Shown: positions 30,718 through 39,348 of the stretch, one piece after another | Position numbering within the stretch: position 1 is the stretch's first letter | How the letters are laid out: each line of letters begins with the position of its first letter | Source: Rhizobium albus | GTDB lineage: Bacteria; Pseudomonadota; Alphaproteobacteria; Rhizobiales; Rhizobiaceae | DNA: 64,000 bases | Direction: 5' to 3' | Assembly (NCBI GenBank): GCA_030160035.1 | Contig: BSNO01000004.1 | Location: forward strand, 248,001-312,000 | The notes under the pieces: model-generated | Databases searched by the model: none | What the model was told of the DNA's origin: nothing | What the model saw: the letters and a program-made list of their open reading frames with translations, nothing else | Program-made: the position numbers and the translations under genes

Positions 30718-31428
30718 GTGGCCTCCTATGAGCTTCTGTACTGGTCGGTGCCGTTTCGCGGCCAGTTCGTGCGCGCGATCCTTGCCCATGCCGGCGTGGA
30801 ATGGACCGAGTGGGATGAACCCGCGATCGCGGAACTGATGGACGCCAATGTCTTCGACATGCCGGTCCCCTTCATGGGCCCTCCGGTTCTCATCGACAGC
30901 GAAAGTGGCTTCGCGGTCTCCCAGATGCCCGCGATCGTGTTCTATCTCGGCGAGAAACTGGATCTTCTGCCAAAGACGCCGGAGTTGCGCGCCTTGACCA
31001 TGAAAGTGGTCAACGACGCCAATGACGTGATCGACGAGCTGACGCTCAATGGCGGCCAGGCCATGTGGACAGAAGAGCGGTGGCAGGACTTCCTCCCCCG
31101 TCTACGCAAGTGGATGACGTTCTGGGAAGTGCTGGGCACGAAGCACGGCCTGACGGCCGATGACGGATATCTGCTTGGCGGGTCCGCTCCGGGGATCGCC
31201 GACATCGTCACGGCAACGCTCTGGACCACGATCGCCGATCGCTTCGACCGGATCGAGAAGATGCTGGCGGAGACGGCGCCGCACACCTTGGCCTTGTCGC
31301 GCAGGGTGTCATCCCACCCGGCACTGGTGAAACTCAACCAGCAAACCCGGAGCGCCTATGGCGACGATTATGCAGGCGGCCAAATCGGGGCCTCCATGGC
31401 GTCGGTCCTCACGTCCAGGAATGGATGA
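30718..31428 (+). CDS. Glutathione S-transferase family protein
   Basis: 236-residue cytoplasmic GST-like protein. The thioredoxin-like N-terminal domain has LLYWSVPFRGQFVRAIL, the cis-Pro strand VPFMGPPVLIDSE and the glutathione-contact SQMPAIVFYLGEKL. The helical C-terminal domain includes LLGGSAPGIADIVTATLW. GTG 30718 is the start: GGAG lies seven bases ahead, and the long open frame upstream overlaps uxaC in another frame without similarity. It lies 41 bases after uxaC and may be co-transcribed, but a link to uronate use is not evident. Confidence 0.88.
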   Translation: MASYELLYWSVPFRGQFVRAILAHAGVEWTEWDEPAIAELMDANVFDMPVPFMGPPVLIDSESGFAVSQMPAIVFYLGEKLDLLPKTPELRALTMKVVNDANDVIDELTLNGGQAMWTEERWQDFLPRLRKWMTFWEVLGTKHGLTADDGYLLGGSAPGIADIVTATLWTTIADRFDRIEKMLAETAPHTLALSRRVSSHPALVKLNQQTRSAYGDDYAGGQIGASMASVLTSRNG

Positions 31429-31431
31429 AGG

Positions 31432-32313
31432 TTAGGCGTCGCTCGCATCGGAAAGCTCCGATCGCAGCCATGCGGCGAAACTGGCCATCGCAGGTGTCAC
31501 CGCCTTCCCCATTGGGCGCGTGAGATAATCGGAGCCCGCTGAAACCGCCACATCGTATGGCCGCACGAGACGACCGGTTGCAATCTGTCGGTTGAACATA
31601 GCGGAGGGCAGCAGCGCCACGCCGAAACCATCAGCTGCCAGCTCGGCAAGGGCAATCGAGGAGTCGAGCACCGGGCCGTTGAGCGGCGGGCAGGCTATGC
31701 CGGCTGCCTCGAACCACTGCTCCCACTCGTCCTTGCGATAGCTGCGCAGCAGCGTCTCCCGGGTAAGGTCGTCCGGAACACGCAGGCGCTTTGCAACATC
31801 GGGTGCACAGAGCGGCGTCATCGGCGCGGCAAGCAGCGGCTCCGCCTCCAGTCCGGTCCACGATCCGGCGCCGAAGCGAATGGCCATGTCGAGGCCTTCG
31901 CGCGTGATCTCCACGCGGTTGTTGTTCGTCGAGATGCGCAGATCGATCTCCGGATGCGCCTCGTTGAAATGCCCGATCCGCGGCATCAGCCAGCCCAGCG
32001 CGAATGTCGTGACCACACCCATCTGCAGCACCTCGATGTGGTGTTTGCCGCGCACGCGATCGAGCGCGCGCGCCATGGTATCGAACCCGTGCTCGAGCAC
32101 GGGAAACAGCGCCGAGGCCTCTTCCGTCGGCACGAGCCCGAGCGATGTGCGGCGAAAGAGCGTCGTGCCGAGCATGTCCTCCAGCCGCGCGATCTGATGG
32201 CTGACGGCCGCCTGCGTCACACGCAGTTCGATGGCGGCACGCGTGAAGCTCCCTTGCCGCATCGCGACTTCGAACACACGCAAGGCGTTGAGCGGAATGT
32301 CGTGACGATCCAT
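31432..32313 (-). CDS. AmpR/GcvA-like LysR regulator of the adjacent beta-lactamase
   Basis: 293-residue LysR regulator. The start LNALRVFEVAMRQGSFTRAA and QAAVSHQIARLEDMLGTTLFRR are typical of the AmpR/GcvA branch, as are the effector-domain STNNNRVEITREGLDMAIRFG and LLPSAMFNRQ. It is divergent from a class A beta-lactamase gene with 148 bases between, the classic ampR-bla layout, where the regulator senses muropeptides released by beta-lactams and induces the enzyme. Its role as inducer is inferred from this layout. Confidence 0.88.
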   Translation of the reverse strand: MDRHDIPLNALRVFEVAMRQGSFTRAAIELRVTQAAVSHQIARLEDMLGTTLFRRTSLGLVPTEEASALFPVLEHGFDTMARALDRVRGKHHIEVLQMGVVTTFALGWLMPRIGHFNEAHPEIDLRISTNNNRVEITREGLDMAIRFGAGSWTGLEAEPLLAAPMTPLCAPDVAKRLRVPDDLTRETLLRSYRKDEWEQWFEAAGIACPPLNGPVLDSSIALAELAADGFGVALLPSAMFNRQIATGRLVRPYDVAVSAGSDYLTRPMGKAVTPAMASFAAWLRSELSDASDA

Positions 32314-32390
32314 CGGGTATTACCTGAGCTCATGGCAGATCGAAGAAATTGTCGTCTGCCACTGTTCTGGAGCGCGGTCTATGCATTCGC

Positions 32391-32407
32391 CATCAGTTTA
32401 TCTGATG
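32391..32407. promoter_or_regulatory. LysR-type box between AmpR-like and beta-lactamase genes
   Basis: CATCAG-TTTAT-CTGATG is a dyad with 6-bp arms and contains the canonical T-N11-A (32393-32405). It lies about 55 bases upstream of the beta-lactamase ATG, a usual place for an activating LysR site. Confidence 0.65.
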
Positions 32408-32461
32408 CACCGCTCCGATAAGAGCGATGCACATTTTGCGACCAGATGAGGGAAACTGCCG

Positions 32462-33346
32462 ATGACGCCACGTTCGATTGTCTCACAGACAGCCATTGCC
32501 GCCTTCACCATGGGCTTGTTGATTGCCGGGGCGGCCAATGCCCAAGATGCCGATGCGCGGCTTCAGGAGGTCGTCTCGACGATCGAGGAAAACTTGGATG
32601 CCCGCGTCGGTATCGTCGTGCGTGACAGCGGCTCGGACTGGCAGTGGGCGCACCGGGAAGACGAACGGTTCATGATGAACAGCACCTTCAAATCCGTGCT
32701 GTGCGGCGCGGTCCTTCAGCGCGCCGAGATCGGAGAGCTGGCACTCACAGAGACACTCGAGATCGAGGCGTCGGACATTCTTGACTATGCGCCCGTGGCG
32801 GAGACCCGTGTCGGAGAAAGCGTGACGATCGGAGAGCTGTGCCTAGCGACGCTCGACATGAGCGACAACACGGCCGCCAATCTGCTGATCAGTCGACTCG
32901 GCGGGCCACAGGAGGTCACTGCCTTCATGCGCAGCCTCGGCGACAGCGTCACCCGGCTTGACCGCTTGGAGCCGGAGATGAACACCTTTGCCGAAGGAGA
33001 TCCACGCGACACCACGACACCCGCTGCCATGGCGGCGAGCTGGGAAACGATGCTGCTAGGCGACGGCTTGTCCCCTGCGTCACAAGCACAACTGATCGAA
33101 TGGATGAGCATCGGGGGTGTGACGGGCGCGCTGCTGCGCGCAAGCACGCCCGAGGATTGGCTGGTGGCAGACAAGTCCGGCAGCGGCAACCGGACGCGCA
33201 ATCTCGTGGCCATGGTCACGCCACCCGATGAAGCGCCCTATGTGGTCTCGATCTATCTCTCCGACACGACGGCTGACTTCCAGGCTCGCAATGCCGCAAT
33301 GACGGAGATCGGGGCAGCGCTCGTCGAGCTGATCGAAGCGCGCTGA
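32462..33346 (+). CDS. Class A beta-lactamase
   Basis: 294-residue exported serine beta-lactamase that hydrolyses beta-lactams in the periplasm. A signal peptide ends near AANAQ (residue 28). All class A motifs are present: S74-T-F-K77, S134-D-N136, the omega-loop E170-PEMN (Glu166 of TEM) and K238-S-G240. The residue before the active Ser is Asn, so the Cys pair of KPC/NMC-type carbapenemases is absent. Control by the divergent AmpR-like gene suggests it is inducible. Spectrum cannot be predicted from sequence alone. Confidence 0.94.
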   Translation: MTPRSIVSQTAIAAFTMGLLIAGAANAQDADARLQEVVSTIEENLDARVGIVVRDSGSDWQWAHREDERFMMNSTFKSVLCGAVLQRAEIGELALTETLEIEASDILDYAPVAETRVGESVTIGELCLATLDMSDNTAANLLISRLGGPQEVTAFMRSLGDSVTRLDRLEPEMNTFAEGDPRDTTTPAAMAASWETMLLGDGLSPASQAQLIEWMSIGGVTGALLRASTPEDWLVADKSGSGNRTRNLVAMVTPPDEAPYVVSIYLSDTTADFQARNAAMTEIGAALVELIEAR

Positions 33347-33392
33347 ACCAACACGTCCCGCTTGAACCTGACTGTTATCCGTAAGACGAGGC

Positions 33393-33983
33393 CTACGTAG
33401 CCAGAAAACCCCGCGCCAGTGCCTTGAAGGCTTCGACGGTGCGGGGCAGGATCTTTTTGGGATCGGTGCTGGCGGCGACGTAGAGAGCCGCGTTCAAGGC
33501 CGCGCCGTTCAGCAATCGTGCCGCGGCTTCGATGTCCACGGGTTTGAGCCGGCCCTCCTCGGCCAGTGCCATGAGCGCCCGCCGGGTTTCTGCAAGGCAG
33601 GCATTCTGGCTCGGCCACGCCGACGGGTCGCCGAGAACCGCTGGGCCATCGAGCAGCACGATGCGTTGGATTTCGGGATCGAGCGCGAGCTCGATATAGG
33701 CAGCTCCTTCGGCCTCCAGGGCAGCCCAGGTATCCTCGGCACCGGACGCGGCCTGTCTTGCCTTCGCCGCCATCTCGCCGTCGACCTGCGCCACCACCGC
33801 GGCCAACAGGCCCTTCTTATCCCCGAAATTATGATAGAGCGCGCCGCGCGTAAGCCCGGCATCCGCCGTCAGATCGTCCATCGACGCATCGGCAAATCCC
33901 TTTTCGGCAAAGGCCTTGCGGCCGGCCGAAATCAGCTTGGCGCGCGTCTCTTCCATCATTGCGGCGCGGCTTTTCCCGGACAT
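33393..33983 (-). CDS. TetR-family repressor
   Basis: 196-residue TetR regulator. The DNA-binding domain (about 10-55) reads AGRKAFAEKGFADASMDDLTADAG then TRGALYHNFGDKKGL in its usual order; the rest is the variable ligand-binding domain. ATG 33983 has GAGG six bases ahead; an ATG two codons earlier abuts that site, and the long open frame beyond is non-coding promoter. It is divergent from a Rid-family gene, and the gap holds two near-identical palindromes, so self-repression plus repression of the Rid gene is likely. Confidence 0.9.
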   Translation of the reverse strand: MSGKSRAAMMEETRAKLISAGRKAFAEKGFADASMDDLTADAGLTRGALYHNFGDKKGLLAAVVAQVDGEMAAKARQAASGAEDTWAALEAEGAAYIELALDPEIQRIVLLDGPAVLGDPSAWPSQNACLAETRRALMALAEEGRLKPVDIEAAARLLNGAALNAALYVAASTDPKKILPRTVEAFKALARGFLAT

Positions 33984-34023
33984 TCCCATCCTCGCAAAAA
34001 CTGAAAGCTTACCATGCGAGTTG

Positions 34024-34064
34024 ACATACGGGACGTATGTGAACATTTTGCATACGTAGCGTAT
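34024..34064. promoter_or_regulatory. Two tandem TetR-type operators
   Basis: Site 1 (34024-34040) is ACATACG-GGA-CGTATGT, a perfect 7-3-7 palindrome. Site 2 (34052-34064) repeats the core ATACG-TAG-CGTAT. Centres are 26 bp apart. Site 1 overlaps a consensus -35 hexamer TTGACA (34021-34026) reading toward the Rid gene, fitting repression. Confidence 0.8.
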
Positions 34065-34115
34065 ATGAAAGCAGCTTCCCTTGTGAAGCGCCCAATTTTG
34101 AAAGGGCCTTGACCC

Positions 34116-34514
34116 ATGACTGTTCGTGAACCCGTTTATCCCGCCGGCCGCCACCAGCTTTACGACGCGCACGGCTATTCGCCCGCCATCAAGTCCGGCG
34201 ACTTCCTGTTCGTCTCAGGTCAGGTGGGCAGCCGGGACGATGGCTCGCCGGAGCCAGACTACGAAGCCCAGGTGCGGTTGGCGTTCAAGAACCTGAAGGC
34301 GACGCTGGCAGCGGCGGGTGCCACCCTCGACGATGTCGTCGACGTGACGAGCTTCCACACCGATCCCGAAACCCAGTTCGAGCCTTTTCTGGCGCTGAAG
34401 TCCGAAGCCTTTCCGGAAAAACCCTATCCGAACTGGACGGCGATCGGTGTGAACTGGCTCGCCGGGTTCGACTTCGAAATCAAGGTCATCGCCCGCATTC
34501 CGACAGCGGCCTGA
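34116..34514 (+). CDS. Rid-family (YjgF/UK114) protein
   Basis: 132-residue member of the Rid superfamily. The conserved FLFVSGQVGSRDDG and AFKNLKATLAAAGATLDDVV are clear. Canonical RidA deaminates reactive enamines using Arg105 near its C terminus; the aligned position here is a Trp (GVNWLAGF), so imine deaminase activity of the RidA type is doubtful. It faces a TetR gene with paired operators and is probably induced by a small molecule. It ends 33 bases from the convergent arsJ. Confidence 0.88.
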   Translation: MTVREPVYPAGRHQLYDAHGYSPAIKSGDFLFVSGQVGSRDDGSPEPDYEAQVRLAFKNLKATLAAAGATLDDVVDVTSFHTDPETQFEPFLALKSEAFPEKPYPNWTAIGVNWLAGFDFEIKVIARIPTAA

Positions 34515-34547
34515 TCGCCAACTGCACGTCTTCTTCAGCCAATGGCG

Positions 34548-35825
34548 TCACTGGGGCAAACTCACGGGAGAGATGGCCGGCGGCTCATTCACCAGGCGGC
34601 GCGCAGCCAGCCAGCTCAAGAAAGCCATGGCGCCGGCCGTGGCGAGGCAAAGCGGCAATCCGCCGGCCTGATAGCTCAGGCCGGAGAGCAGCGTTCCGAG
34701 AAGCCTGCCCGCGGCATTCGCCATATAGTAGAAGCCGACGTCACGCGTGATGCGCGTGGCGTCACCGAAGGCGAGGATCAGATAGGAATGCACCGCGGAA
34801 TTGATCGCGAACACGTAGCCGAACGCGAACAGGCCGCCGATCAGAAAGACGGTGAGCCAAGGGGCCGGCTCGCCTGATAGCCAGGCGCTGGCGGCGAGGA
34901 CGAGAGGGATCGGCACGAGGCACCCGGCCCACCAGACGGCCTTGCGGGCGACCTCTGCCTCCGAAAGTGTTGCGGCCTTGAGAATGCGCGGGGCTGCCGC
35001 CTGCACGAATCCATAAAGGATGATCCAGGCAGCAAGGAACCCACCGATCACAAAGAAGGCCCAGCGCCGACCTTCGTCGGTCCCATCGGACAACACGGCC
35101 TGGAAATAGATCGGCACGCCGACCACGAACCAGACATCGCGCGCGGCGAACAGGAACATGCGGGCAAGCGACAGCCTATTGACGCGCGGGTCGGACGAAC
35201 GCCAGGCCCCGAATTTGGCGCTCTTGTCCTTTGCCGGCAGGCCGGGTGGCAGAAAGAGGGCCACGGCAATGAGGATGACGAGCAGGATCGCAGCCATTGC
35301 CCAAATTGCAGCTTCGAACCCGGCGAGTGCGAGCAGTGCCGCGCCAAGGAAGAAGCCGAGCCCTTTGACGGCGTTCTTGGAGCCCGTCAAAAGCGCGACC
35401 CAGCGGAACAGCGTGCCGTCGCCTTGGGGCGCGAGCAGCTTGACCGCGGATTTGGACGACATTTTCGACAGGTCCTTGGCCACGCCCGACACGCCCTGCA
35501 CGGCCATGACGAATGCCACGGAGGCGGCAACGCCCCAGGCGGGATCCAGCTGTGTCAGAACGACGAGCGCCAGGATCTGCAGCGTCAGCCCGGCGTAGAG
35601 CGTCGACGCGAGTCCAAAGCGTGCGGCGAGCCACCCGGCATAGAGATTGGTGACGATCCCCGCGACTTCGTAGAGCAGGAAGAGCCAGGCCAACTGGATC
35701 GGTGTGAAGCCGAGGCCGTTGAAGTGCAAAAGCACCAGCATGCGCAGCGCACCGTCCGAGAGCATGAATGCCCAGTAGGACGCCGTAACGGCAACATAGG
35801 CACGCATGGGACGAGCGGCGCTCAC
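34548..35825 (-). CDS. arsJ: Organoarsenical efflux MFS permease ArsJ
   Basis: About 425-residue major-facilitator protein with some twelve hydrophobic segments. It matches the ArsJ group, which exports 1-arseno-3-phosphoglycerate; landmarks include [39 protein letters not shown], and [17 protein letters not shown]. The start is taken as GTG 35825, which overlaps the GAPDH stop (GTGA) and has AGG upstream; ATG 35807 is the alternative. Its coupling to a GAPDH gene is the diagnostic context. Together they turn arsenate into an unstable sugar ester and push it out, where it falls apart to arsenate. Confidence 0.9.
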   Translation of the reverse strand: MSAARPMRAYVAVTASYWAFMLSDGALRMLVLLHFNGLGFTPIQLAWLFLLYEVAGIVTNLYAGWLAARFGLASTLYAGLTLQILALVVLTQLDPAWGVAASVAFVMAVQGVSGVAKDLSKMSSKSAVKLLAPQGDGTLFRWVALLTGSKNAVKGLGFFLGAALLALAGFEAAIWAMAAILLVILIAVALFLPPGLPAKDKSAKFGAWRSSDPRVNRLSLARMFLFAARDVWFVVGVPIYFQAVLSDGTDEGRRWAFFVIGGFLAAWIILYGFVQAAAPRILKAATLSEAEVARKAVWWAGCLVPIPLVLAASAWLSGEPAPWLTVFLIGGLFAFGYVFAINSAVHSYLILAFGDATRITRDVGFYYMANAAGRLLGTLLSGLSYQAGGLPLCLATAGAMAFLSWLAARRLVNEPPAISPVSLPQ

Positions 35826-36832
35826 ATCGAGCCTGCCATCATCCGGACGATATCCGCCAGTCGGCAGGCATAACCCCACTCATTGTCGTACCAGGCATAG
35901 ATCTTCACCTGCGTGCCGTTCACGACCATCGTGGAAGGGCCATCGATCACGCCGGAGCGACGATCATTGGTGTAGTCGCAGCTGACCAGAGGCCGGCTTT
36001 CGAAGCCGAGGATGCCGCTCAGCGGCCCGTCGGCGGCGGCCTTGAACAGGGCGTTCACCTCCTCCACCGTCGTCGGACGCTCGACCTCGAAAACGCAGTC
36101 CGTCAGCGACGCATTGAGGAGCGGCACCCGCACCGCATGGCCGTTCAGGCGTCCCTTGAGTTCGGGGTAGATCAGCGTGATCGCGGTTGCGCTGCCCGTG
36201 GTCGTAGGGATCAGGTTCATCAGGGCGGACCGTGCGCGGCGCATGTCCTTTGCCGGCCGATCGACAATCGTCTGCGTGTTTGTCACGTCATGGATCGTGG
36301 TGATCGAGCCGTGGCGAATGCCGATCGACTCGTGGATGACCTTCACGACCGGCGCGAGGCAGTTCGTCGTGCAACTCGCGGCCGTGACCAGCCAGTGCTG
36401 ATCCTTGTCGTAGAGATCGTGGTTGATGCCATAGACGAGATTCAGCGCACCGCCATCCTTCACCGGCGCAGATACGACGACCTTCTTTGCGCCAGCCGAA
36501 CGATAGGGCTCGACCTTCGCCGCCGTTTTGAAGACTCCGGTGCAGTCGATCACGAGATCGACGCCGAGTTCGGCAAGCGGCAGCGCCTCGATCGTCTTCT
36601 CCCGCGTTAGCCGAATGCGCTTGCCGTCCAGGATGAGATGGTCGTCGTCATGCGCGATCGGCACGTTCCAGCGTCCATGGACACTGTCGAACTCCATGAG
36701 AAGCGCGTGCTGCGCAGCGTCGCCCATAGCATCGTTGACGAGAACGATGTCACCGCCGGCCCCACTGTCGATCAGGTCCCGCAGGACAAGTTTGCCGATG
36801 CGGCCGAGGCCGTTCAATGCGATGCGGGTCAT
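35822..36832 (-). CDS. ArsJ-associated glyceraldehyde-3-phosphate dehydrogenase
   Basis: 336-residue GAPDH. The NAD-binding start is [16 protein letters not shown], the catalytic Cys is in [11 protein letters not shown] and the His in [21 protein letters not shown] and [10 protein letters not shown] complete the fold. Translational coupling to arsJ marks it as the arsenate-specific GAPDH that makes 1-arseno-3-phosphoglycerate, rather than the glycolytic enzyme. No arsR, arsC or acr3 gene is nearby; the 116 bases upstream, with CGAAT repeated near 36914-36925, may hold the regulator site. Confidence 0.9.
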   Translation of the reverse strand: MTRIALNGLGRIGKLVLRDLIDSGAGGDIVLVNDAMGDAAQHALLMEFDSVHGRWNVPIAHDDDHLILDGKRIRLTREKTIEALPLAELGVDLVIDCTGVFKTAAKVEPYRSAGAKKVVVSAPVKDGGALNLVYGINHDLYDKDQHWLVTAASCTTNCLAPVVKVIHESIGIRHGSITTIHDVTNTQTIVDRPAKDMRRARSALMNLIPTTTGSATAITLIYPELKGRLNGHAVRVPLLNASLTDCVFEVERPTTVEEVNALFKAAADGPLSGILGFESRPLVSCDYTNDRRSGVIDGPSTMVVNGTQVKIYAWYDNEWGYACRLADIVRMMAGSM

Positions 36833-36948
36833 GGCTGCCGGATCCGTTTTCCGAAATGTCGATGAGGATGCCGGATCAGCGGAAGCCGTCCAACATCATA
36901 TCCATAATTCCCGAATAAACGAATTAATGCTCCCGGGCAAGGCCACCT

Positions 36949-37638
36949 TTAATGACGCAACGGCTGATCTTCACCCTCGGCAACGGCGTTCGACCGAGAG
37001 CGGAAGACGGCGGTTGAAGCCGATGACAGGGCTCCGAAGCTCACCGCGGTCGCGAGAGACAGCCAGAGATAGGCGAAGGCCCAGCCCGCAATCACGTCGC
37101 TCGGCCAATGCGTTCGAAGATAGATGCGGCTTAGTCCCACCAGAACAGTCAGACCGATCGCCGCGCCCAGAGCGCAGATTTTGGGCAGTCGATAGGGCGT
37201 GGCGCGGATGGCAAACACCGCGATCGAGCCGAAGAGCAGCGCCGCAAGCAGCGCATGCCCCGAGGGAAAGCTCGTATGCAGCATGGAATAGGAGCCGTGC
37301 AGATGGTGCGGCCGCAGCCAGGCGAAAGCGGCCTTGGCGACATAGCCGGCAACAGCGCCTCCGGCGATGCCGACGATCAGAAAGATGGCAGCAGAAAAAT
37401 GGCGCGCCAGCACTGCGTAGGCGAGCATGGCGGCTGCAAAGCTTGCGACGATTTCCGGACTGCCGAGTGCCGTAAAGCTCCAGGCGAGGGATGCGATCCT
37501 GCCCTCGCCCTCAATGGCGCCGAAGGGATCGGGCAGGCCGAAGAGAAGGATGCGGTCGACCGCGTGGACGCCCGCAAGAAATTCCACCGTCGCGAGGATG
37601 AACACGAGAAGCGCAAGCGCCAGAAATAATTTTCGCAA
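36949..37638 (-). CDS. PAP2-family phosphatase, integral membrane
   Basis: 229-residue membrane protein with about six hydrophobic segments. All three PAP2 motifs are present: KAAFAWLRP, FPSGH near residue 128, and SRIYLRTHWPSD near residue 170. Such enzymes dephosphorylate lipid phosphates such as phosphatidate or undecaprenyl pyrophosphate at the periplasmic face. The only start at the right place is TTG 37638 with no good ribosome site, so the exact N terminus is uncertain. It is on the same strand as arsJ-GAPDH but 117 bases upstream of them. Confidence 0.88.
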   Translation of the reverse strand: MRKLFLALALLVFILATVEFLAGVHAVDRILLFGLPDPFGAIEGEGRIASLAWSFTALGSPEIVASFAAAMLAYAVLARHFSAAIFLIVGIAGGAVAGYVAKAAFAWLRPHHLHGSYSMLHTSFPSGHALLAALLFGSIAVFAIRATPYRLPKICALGAAIGLTVLVGLSRIYLRTHWPSDVIAGWAFAYLWLSLATAVSFGALSSASTAVFRSRSNAVAEGEDQPLRH

Positions 37639-37715
37639 AGCGCCATCACCATGCCGGCGGGGCCGAGGGCCCGCGAGAACGAGCCCGATGATTGCCGACC
37701 GCCGTCAAGGAAGCG

Positions 37716-38540
37716 TTAAAGCACGCTCGTGATCATGCGGATGCTGGTCAGTGCCAGGAACGCTGCAAAGCAGTAGCGCAGAGCTGCCGGCGAGATCGAA
37801 TGCGCGATGCGCGCGCCGAGCGGTGCAGTCAGCATCGATGCAGGGATGATTGCGATCAGGCCGGCGAGGTTGACGTAGCCGAGCGAGAATGGCGGCAGGT
37901 CTTCGACGCCGAGACCGAACCAGATATAGCCGATCGTGCCCGGAATTGCGATGATGAGGCCGATCGCCGACGCAGTACCGACCGCCTTGCGGATGGGATA
38001 GGCGAAGAAGGACAGGATCGGTACCGAAAGCGTTCCCCCGCCGATGCCCATCATCACCGAGAACAGACCGATGATCGTCCCGAGCAGTTCCTTCAGCGGG
38101 CTCTTCGGCATCTCGCGCTTCTGGGAAGCTTCTGAAGGCTTGAACGCCATATTGATGGCAACGAGTGCGGCAACCACGGCGAAGACGATGGTCAGCACTT
38201 CGCCCGAGACATTGCCGCCGATGACGGTGCCGACGATGACGCCGAAGGCGACCGCCGGGCCCCATCGCTTGAGAAGGTCGGTATCGACGCTTCCCTTCTT
38301 CCAGTGCGAACGCGCCGACATGAACCCCGTGAAGATGATCGTCGCGAGCGACGTGCCCACCGCCACATGCATGCGCACCTCTTCCTCGATGTCGAGACCG
38401 ATGAAGACGAAGAACAGGACTGGCACGATGACGATGCCGCCGCCAACGCCGAGCAGGCCGGAGATGATACCGGCGATCGCACCGGTGACGACAAGGATAC
38501 CGATGAGCGTGAGCGCTTCGGTCAGGCCAACGTCGAGCAT
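37716..38540 (-). CDS. TauE/SafE family sulfite exporter-like permease
   Basis: 274-residue inner-membrane protein with about eight hydrophobic segments in two repeats. GIISGLLGVGGGIVIVPVLFF and GIGGGTLSVPILSFFAYP are the duplicated family signature. Members move sulfite, sulfoacetate or other small anions. The substrate here is unknown; no sulfur genes are adjacent. It starts at ATG 38540 and is separated from the upstream FAH gene by a terminator. Confidence 0.9.
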   Translation of the reverse strand: MLDVGLTEALTLIGILVVTGAIAGIISGLLGVGGGIVIVPVLFFVFIGLDIEEEVRMHVAVGTSLATIIFTGFMSARSHWKKGSVDTDLLKRWGPAVAFGVIVGTVIGGNVSGEVLTIVFAVVAALVAINMAFKPSEASQKREMPKSPLKELLGTIIGLFSVMMGIGGGTLSVPILSFFAYPIRKAVGTASAIGLIIAIPGTIGYIWFGLGVEDLPPFSLGYVNLAGLIAIIPASMLTAPLGARIAHSISPAALRYCFAAFLALTSIRMITSVL

Positions 38541-38571
38541 GGAAGGGGTCCTGGGAAGAAGTGTGTGAGGA

Positions 38572-38603
38572 TGAAGAAGAAAAGGCGGCGCAGTCGCGCC
38601 GCC
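38572..38603 (-). terminator. Rho-independent terminator of the ABC-FAH operon
   Basis: On the minus strand a perfect 8-bp stem GGCGGCGC / GCGCCGCC with a 4-base loop is followed by TTTTCTTCTTC. It lies 27 bases past the FAH stop. Confidence 0.85.
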
Positions 38604-38629
38604 CTTATAACCTGAAAGACGGTCGCGTC

Positions 38630-39346
38630 TCAGAGAACCTTGACGGTGATCTCGCCGACGCCGGCGACCTTGCCGACCATCGTGTCGCCCTTGTTGACGG
38701 CACCGACGCCGGACGGCGTACCGGTCATGATCATGTCGCCCGGCTGCAGCTCGAAATACTCCGAAAGGATCGAGATCATTTCCGGCACTTTCCAGAGCAG
38801 CTGGTTGAGGTCACCGGTCTGGCGGCGCTCGCCATTGACGTCGAGCGTCACTTCACCTTCCGTCGGATGGCCGATCTTCGACGCCGGAACGATGGCGCCG
38901 CAGGGTGCGGACTTCTCGAAGGATTTGCCGACTTCCCACGGACGGCCGAGCTTCTTGGCTTCGCCCTGAAGGTCGCGGCGGGTCATGTCGAGGCCGACGC
39001 CGTAGCCGTAGACGTGGTCGAGCGCGCTATCGACCGAGATGTCCTTGCCGCCCTTGTGCAGTACCACGACAAGTTCGATCTCGTGGTGCACGTCGGACGT
39101 CTTGGTCGGATAGGGGAAGTCTTCGCCGTAGGTCACGTTGGAAGGCGACTTGAAGAAGAAGAACGGAGGCTCCTTGTCCGGGTCGTGGCCCATCTCCACG
39201 GCATGGGCAGCGTAATTGCGGCCGATGCAGAAGACTCGGTTGATCGGGAAGAGCTCGTCGCTGCCCTCAACGGGCAGGGCGACGATTTCGGGAGGAGAGA
39301 CCACGTAGGTCTGTTCCGCCGGCTTCTTCAATGCACTTTCTGACAT
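38630..39346 (-). CDS. Fumarylacetoacetate hydrolase (FAH) family protein
   Basis: 238-residue FAH-family enzyme. Core motifs are INRVFCIGRNYAAHAVEMG, PFFFFKSPSN, the metal ligands in HHEIELVVVLHKGG and GYGVGLDMTRRDLQ, and MIMTGTPSGVGAV. Members cleave or decarboxylate beta-diketo acids; PFFFFK is reminiscent of fumarylpyruvate hydrolases. ATG 39346 has AGGAG six bases ahead. It follows the ABC permease stop by two bases, so it is coupled to the importer and probably acts on the imported compound or its product. Confidence 0.88.
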   Translation of the reverse strand: MSESALKKPAEQTYVVSPPEIVALPVEGSDELFPINRVFCIGRNYAAHAVEMGHDPDKEPPFFFFKSPSNVTYGEDFPYPTKTSDVHHEIELVVVLHKGGKDISVDSALDHVYGYGVGLDMTRRDLQGEAKKLGRPWEVGKSFEKSAPCGAIVPASKIGHPTEGEVTLDVNGERRQTGDLNQLLWKVPEMISILSEYFELQPGDMIMTGTPSGVGAVNKGDTMVGKVAGVGEITVKVL

Positions 39347-39348
39347 GG

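Noticed and set aside
32462-33346. Beta-lactamase as a KPC/NMC-type carbapenemase because of its AmpR-like partner.
   Set aside because: The residue before the active Ser is Asn, not Cys, so the disulfide typical of those enzymes is absent. Spectrum is left open.
33984-34172. N-terminal extension of the TetR regulator to 259 residues.
   Set aside because: The extra stretch would translate the paired operators and promoter; a well-placed ribosome site supports ATG 33983.
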